Shown piece after piece: positions 60,499-64,000 of a stretch of DNA of 64,000 nucleotides. The stretch is from Owenia fusiformis. Taxonomy: Eukaryota > Annelida > Polychaeta > Sabellida > Oweniidae. Each line of letters begins with the position of its first letter. Positions within the stretch are counted from its first letter, which is position 1. A program made the position numbers and the translations under genes. A model generated the notes under the pieces. The model was not told where the DNA came from. It worked only from the letters and a program-made list of their open reading frames with translations, and did no database searches. The DNA is taken from contig CAIIXF020000002.1 in NCBI GenBank assembly GCA_903813345.2, forward strand, positions 15,818,467 through 15,882,466, in the 5' to 3' direction.

Positions 60499-62112
60499 AT
60501 GAAGTTAGAACATAAAAAAACGTTCATTTTAATAACAGCTGCATGGACAGTGATACTGATAGGTGTCTTTCATCATCAACATACAAAAGGAACATCAATT
60601 AACAAGAACACTTCAAGGAGAACAATAGTTAAATACAATCAAACAATCCAAACTAACATACCAGGAATAAAATCAAGCATACAACACCAAATGACAAACA
60701 AAAAGGAAGTGATTTCAAAATTAAATGGAAAACATGACATAAATAGTCAAAGTCAAGAAACTAAAATATATGAAACGTTTAGGTCAAACAAGACAAATAA
60801 AGGAGAAAAGGAAAATAGAAATATCTCAGTTTCTATAACAGAAAGAACTAAAATTATTAAAAGACATAAAATACATGTAAATGACACTAAAGTACTCCAA
60901 AGAGTTGAACATTTTCAACACATTGATATCACTAACCTTCGAGTTTTTGTCTATGAGTTGGACCCAAAGTTAAACCTAGATGCAGTAGAATGTCTTAATA
61001 AAAGACCAAAAAACTACACACACGGTGTTGCTTGCCACTATGATGAAAATCTTGGCTATGGACGTGCTAATGGAGAATTAGCTAGAGGGGTGAAGACCTT
61101 TAGGCAGTGCCAACATGGTATAGAAGTGATATTTCATAACAAACTCTTGAAGAGTCCATTTAGAACAGAAAATCCTGATGATGCTGATTTGTTTTTTGTA
61201 CCATATTACGCTTCCTTGATTTGCTTCTGCCAAGAGAATGTGAAACATTCAGACACAGCAATTTGGAAGGTACTTAAAGTATCAAAGCCGTACATACAGA
61301 AGAAGCCTCATTTCTTTGCCATAGGAGTTCCACAAGGGGATTTATTCTCAAATCCAAAATGGACCCCCCACTGTCATTTTCTAAGGAACAGACCACACTT
61401 GGATTTCGTGAAGTATGCACACATTGAGTCCAGTCCTCTGTTAAAAGATGGCGTCGATATACCAAGAGAATCATATATTCATTTCGACACCCCTGATGTA
61501 GAGTTACCACGCATCAATAAAGACATTTTAGTCTTCATGGCAGGAAAAACACTTGGAAAGTCCCTTCGGAAAATACTGATTCGACAGTTAACTGATAAAC
61601 GAGCCAATAATTCAAGGAAAAATGGGACATATTTTGACATGACCAGGGGAAAAAAGTCTTGTTCGGATTCTGCATCAAAGGACATGTTTAAGTGTTTACT
61701 CAAGACAGCACAAAGGAGCATATTTTGCCTCCAGCCCCCTGGGGACACCCCGACCAGGAAGTCATTCTATGATATGTTGCTGACAGGGTGTATACCAGTG
61801 ATATTTACCCCCCACCCGTCATATTTCTACCCCTTCCAGAATCTCATCAAGTATAACTATCCTTTCAATTATGACAAATTTACCATTTTTATCAAAGAGA
61901 AACGTATTACTAAACGAGGAGAGAACATCATTGATATATTGTCCAAAATCCCTAAACATAAGATCCGGAGTATGCAGGAACATTTGAAGATGATTGCCAA
62001 ATATTTCCAGTATGGGACATATGGGAATGGGGAGGATGCCTTCACTATGAGCCTAAGGACAATTCTAACTGCATTCCATATTGAAGGAAAATTTCTAAAG
62101 AAACAAACATGA
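60499..62112 (+). CDS. Exostosin-like GT47 glycosyltransferase, intronless, type II membrane protein
   Basis: Predicted Golgi glycosyltransferase of 537 aa. A short cytosolic N-terminus precedes one hydrophobic anchor (residues about 8-24). A basic, asparagine-rich stem reaches about residue 145. The exostosin/GT47 domain (about 147-525) begins LRVFVYELDP. It includes NPDDADLFFVPYYASL, HLDFVKYAHIE and the nucleotide-sugar-binding motif CLQPPGDTPTRKSFYD (from residue 410) followed by LLTGCIPVIF. That motif resembles plant xyloglucan/arabinan GT47 enzymes more than animal EXT1/EXT2. The GT64 half of EXT proteins is absent, so it is not a heparan sulfate polymerase. The ORF has no intron. A polyadenylation signal AATAAA is at 62206-62211, 94 bases after the stop. 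It is antisense to and probably within a JIP3/4 intron. The substrate is unknown. Confidence 0.92.
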   Translation: MKLEHKKTFILITAAWTVILIGVFHHQHTKGTSINKNTSRRTIVKYNQTIQTNIPGIKSSIQHQMTNKKEVISKLNGKHDINSQSQETKIYETFRSNKTNKGEKENRNISVSITERTKIIKRHKIHVNDTKVLQRVEHFQHIDITNLRVFVYELDPKLNLDAVECLNKRPKNYTHGVACHYDENLGYGRANGELARGVKTFRQCQHGIEVIFHNKLLKSPFRTENPDDADLFFVPYYASLICFCQENVKHSDTAIWKVLKVSKPYIQKKPHFFAIGVPQGDLFSNPKWTPHCHFLRNRPHLDFVKYAHIESSPLLKDGVDIPRESYIHFDTPDVELPRINKDILVFMAGKTLGKSLRKILIRQLTDKRANNSRKNGTYFDMTRGKKSCSDSASKDMFKCLLKTAQRSIFCLQPPGDTPTRKSFYDMLLTGCIPVIFTPHPSYFYPFQNLIKYNYPFNYDKFTIFIKEKRITKRGENIIDILSKIPKHKIRSMQEHLKMIAKYFQYGTYGNGEDAFTMSLRTILTAFHIEGKFLKKQT

Positions 62113-62205
62113 AATCAGATTAAGACATCTAAAAAACTAGGATTACTATATTCATTCAGTAGTTGTTGGGAGTTAACTTCGTTGAATCCCCAAATTACTT
62201 TATTC

Positions 62206-62211
62206 AATAAA
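62206..62211 (+). terminator. Polyadenylation signal of the GT47 gene
   Basis: A canonical AATAAA lies 94 bases downstream of the GT47 stop codon, in the right orientation and distance for a short 3' UTR. Confidence 0.55.
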
Positions 62212-62889
62212 GCCTATATGGATGTCCAAATTACCCCCTCTCTGTGTTAAGAAGGTGGTAAAGTATATGTTGACAGTCAGTTAAGTATGTTTTTTGTTGT
62301 TGTAATTTTGACATATCTTCTGTATCATCTGTTTCTGGCTTTAAAATAACATTCATTCACATTACCATCTTGGCACAAGGAGGAAACTTACAGATATGTG
62401 CTACTTTACATTTCAATGTTAATGTGAATGGTGATCCCAAATCTCTTTCAAACCTCTTAGTCTCTTTTATAATAGGAGTAAATTAGTGTTGCATTGACCT
62501 TTTGCGATCAGAATTCAGGTATTTTGTTTATGGATACTGTTGTCATGTATTTCGTCTAATGGGTATCACGTCATATAAAAATGATATTAGACATGATGGA
62601 AAGACAAAATGGAGGACACATGGCAGTTTTGAGCTGTAAATATTATCATTTCTTTTATGAAAACCATGGGTCGGATATTTACCAGGTATGCCGATTTGAC
62701 TAGATCATGAGTCTATCTTTATATGTGTGAAGTTTTGGTGAAATTCATACTAAACATCGATGCCTATAAGCATTTTTGTCAAAATCAGGGGGCGCTTAAC
62801 CGTTATCTCAATCATGTCAGTAAGATATAAGACTTGGCATGTGCTTAGAATGAATGTTGATCTAGTCAAATCGATCACTCTTGTGAAAA

Positions 62890-64000
62890 ATAAATCAACT
62901 AGAAAAACAGCAACTCCACGGAGTAGCAAATCCCACCGAACAAAACATATTTAGATTATTAGTGGCCATCTTGAAAAATCCTTCTTGAACGCTTGTTTGT
63001 CCCTAAGCATCACCATATAAAATGTAAACCATATCCATAAATTAAAATTTGAGTTATCAAAGATTACATTCTTTTTTACTAAAAATGGGGGCCAATTCTG
63101 CAGTCATTTTGAAAATCTTTCTCGAACAGAGCTATAGTGTCCCTAGGTATCAGCATATAAAATTTGAATTAAGAAAAATGGCAACCATTTTGAAATTCAG
63201 CTGCCATTTTGAAAATTCTTCCTCGAACAGAGCTACTGTGTCCCTACTGTGTTCGCTGGTATTAGAGTTATCAAAATTTTATGTTTTTTTTTATGAAATA
63301 TGGCCACCATTTTGAAATTCAGTGGCCATCTTGAAAAATCATTTTTGAACAAAGCAACTGTGTCCCTAGCAATCACCATATAAAATTTGAACCAAATCCG
63401 TTCACTGGTATTTGAGTTATCAAAGATTATGTTTTTTTAACGAAAAATTGCCGTCATATTGAAATAAAGTGGCCATCTTAAAAATTCTTTGTTGAACATA
63501 GCAACTGTGTCCCTAGGCATCATCATATAAAATTTGAACCAAATCTGTTCACTTGTATATGAGTTATCAAAGATTACGTTTTTTACGAAAATTGGCCGCC
63601 ATCTTGAAATTCAACCGCCATCTTGAAAATTATTTCTTGAACAGAGCTACTGTGTCCCTAGGCATAATCATATAAAATTTCAACCAAATCTGTTCACTGG
63701 TATTTAAGTTATCAAAGATTACGTTTTTTACGAAAAATTGCCGCCATTTTAAAATTAAGCGGCCATCTTGAAAATTTTTTGTCGAACATAGCTACTGTGT
63801 CCCTAAGCATCATCACATAAAATTTGAACCAAATCCGTTCACTGGTATTTGAGTTATCAAAGATTACATATTTTTACGAAAAATGGCCGCCATTTTGAAA
63901 TTAAGCGGCCATCTTGAAAATTTCTTTTTGTGCAAAACTACATAGTCCCTAGGCATCAGCATATAAAATTTGAACCAAATCCGTCAACTTATATTTGAGT
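62890..64000. repeat. Related composite repeat with ~145 bp units, running off the window
   Basis: The start GTAGCAAATCCCACCGAAC matches the left end of the 27,700 element. Units contain TGTGTCCCTAGGCATCATC, ATATAAAATTTGAACCAAAT, GTATTTGAGTTATCAAAGAT and GGCCGCCAT. Unit starts near 63,358, 63,505, 63,648, 63,796 and 63,940 give a period near 145 bp. The right end is not in the window. Confidence 0.85.

Noticed and set aside
1-64000. tRNA, rRNA or snRNA genes
   Set aside because: I saw no convincing cloverleaf B-box (GGTTCGAATCC-like) or rRNA-like stretch by eye; a covariance-model scan would be decisive.

Overview
The window is from an intron-rich animal genome: AT-rich, GT-AG introns, and exons of two metazoan signalling genes. 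The many short interspersed repeats, several carrying 130-160 bp tandem cores and CGGA runs, resemble what is commonly seen in marine invertebrates such as molluscs. That placement is an inference; no lineage marker is present.

Layout. (1) 5,746-40,481, minus strand: a complete adenylyl cyclase gene of the ADCY9 type, six coding exons, 1,191 aa by my splice model, phase-consistent throughout. (2) 10,221-16,661, plus strand: a complete four-exon glycosyltransferase family 4 gene (573 aa, bacterial-like) lying entirely inside ADCY9 intron 5 (7,404-16,889). Its last intron contains a 2.8 kb 5'-truncated LINE in antisense. (3) 40,482-50,087: intergenic DNA, almost all repeats. (4) 50,088-56,288, minus strand: the last nine coding exons (380 aa) of the JIP3/JIP4 scaffold gene; its N-terminal exons are not in the window. 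(5) 56,289-60,300: decayed LINE sequence, a foldback element and a 25 bp minisatellite. (6) 60,499-62,112, plus strand: an intronless GT47/exostosin-like type II membrane glycosyltransferase (537 aa), probably nested in a large JIP intron. (7) 62,880-64,000: a tandem-cored repeat running off the end.

Both plus-strand genes encode sugar-transferring enzymes. Both resemble families better known outside animals (bacterial GT4, plant-like GT47), and both lie antisense to a signalling gene.

The most unusual structural theme is duplication of 5' splice sites by three different routes. A 21 bp minisatellite begins on the exon 2 donor of the GT4 gene. A LINE target-site duplication copies the exon 3 donor of the same gene. 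A 43 bp tandem duplication copies an exon end plus donor in the JIP gene. The repeats also include several families with readable terminal inverted repeats and target-site duplications. One of these has 9 bp duplications and carries a CCAAT/CRE/TATA arrangement.
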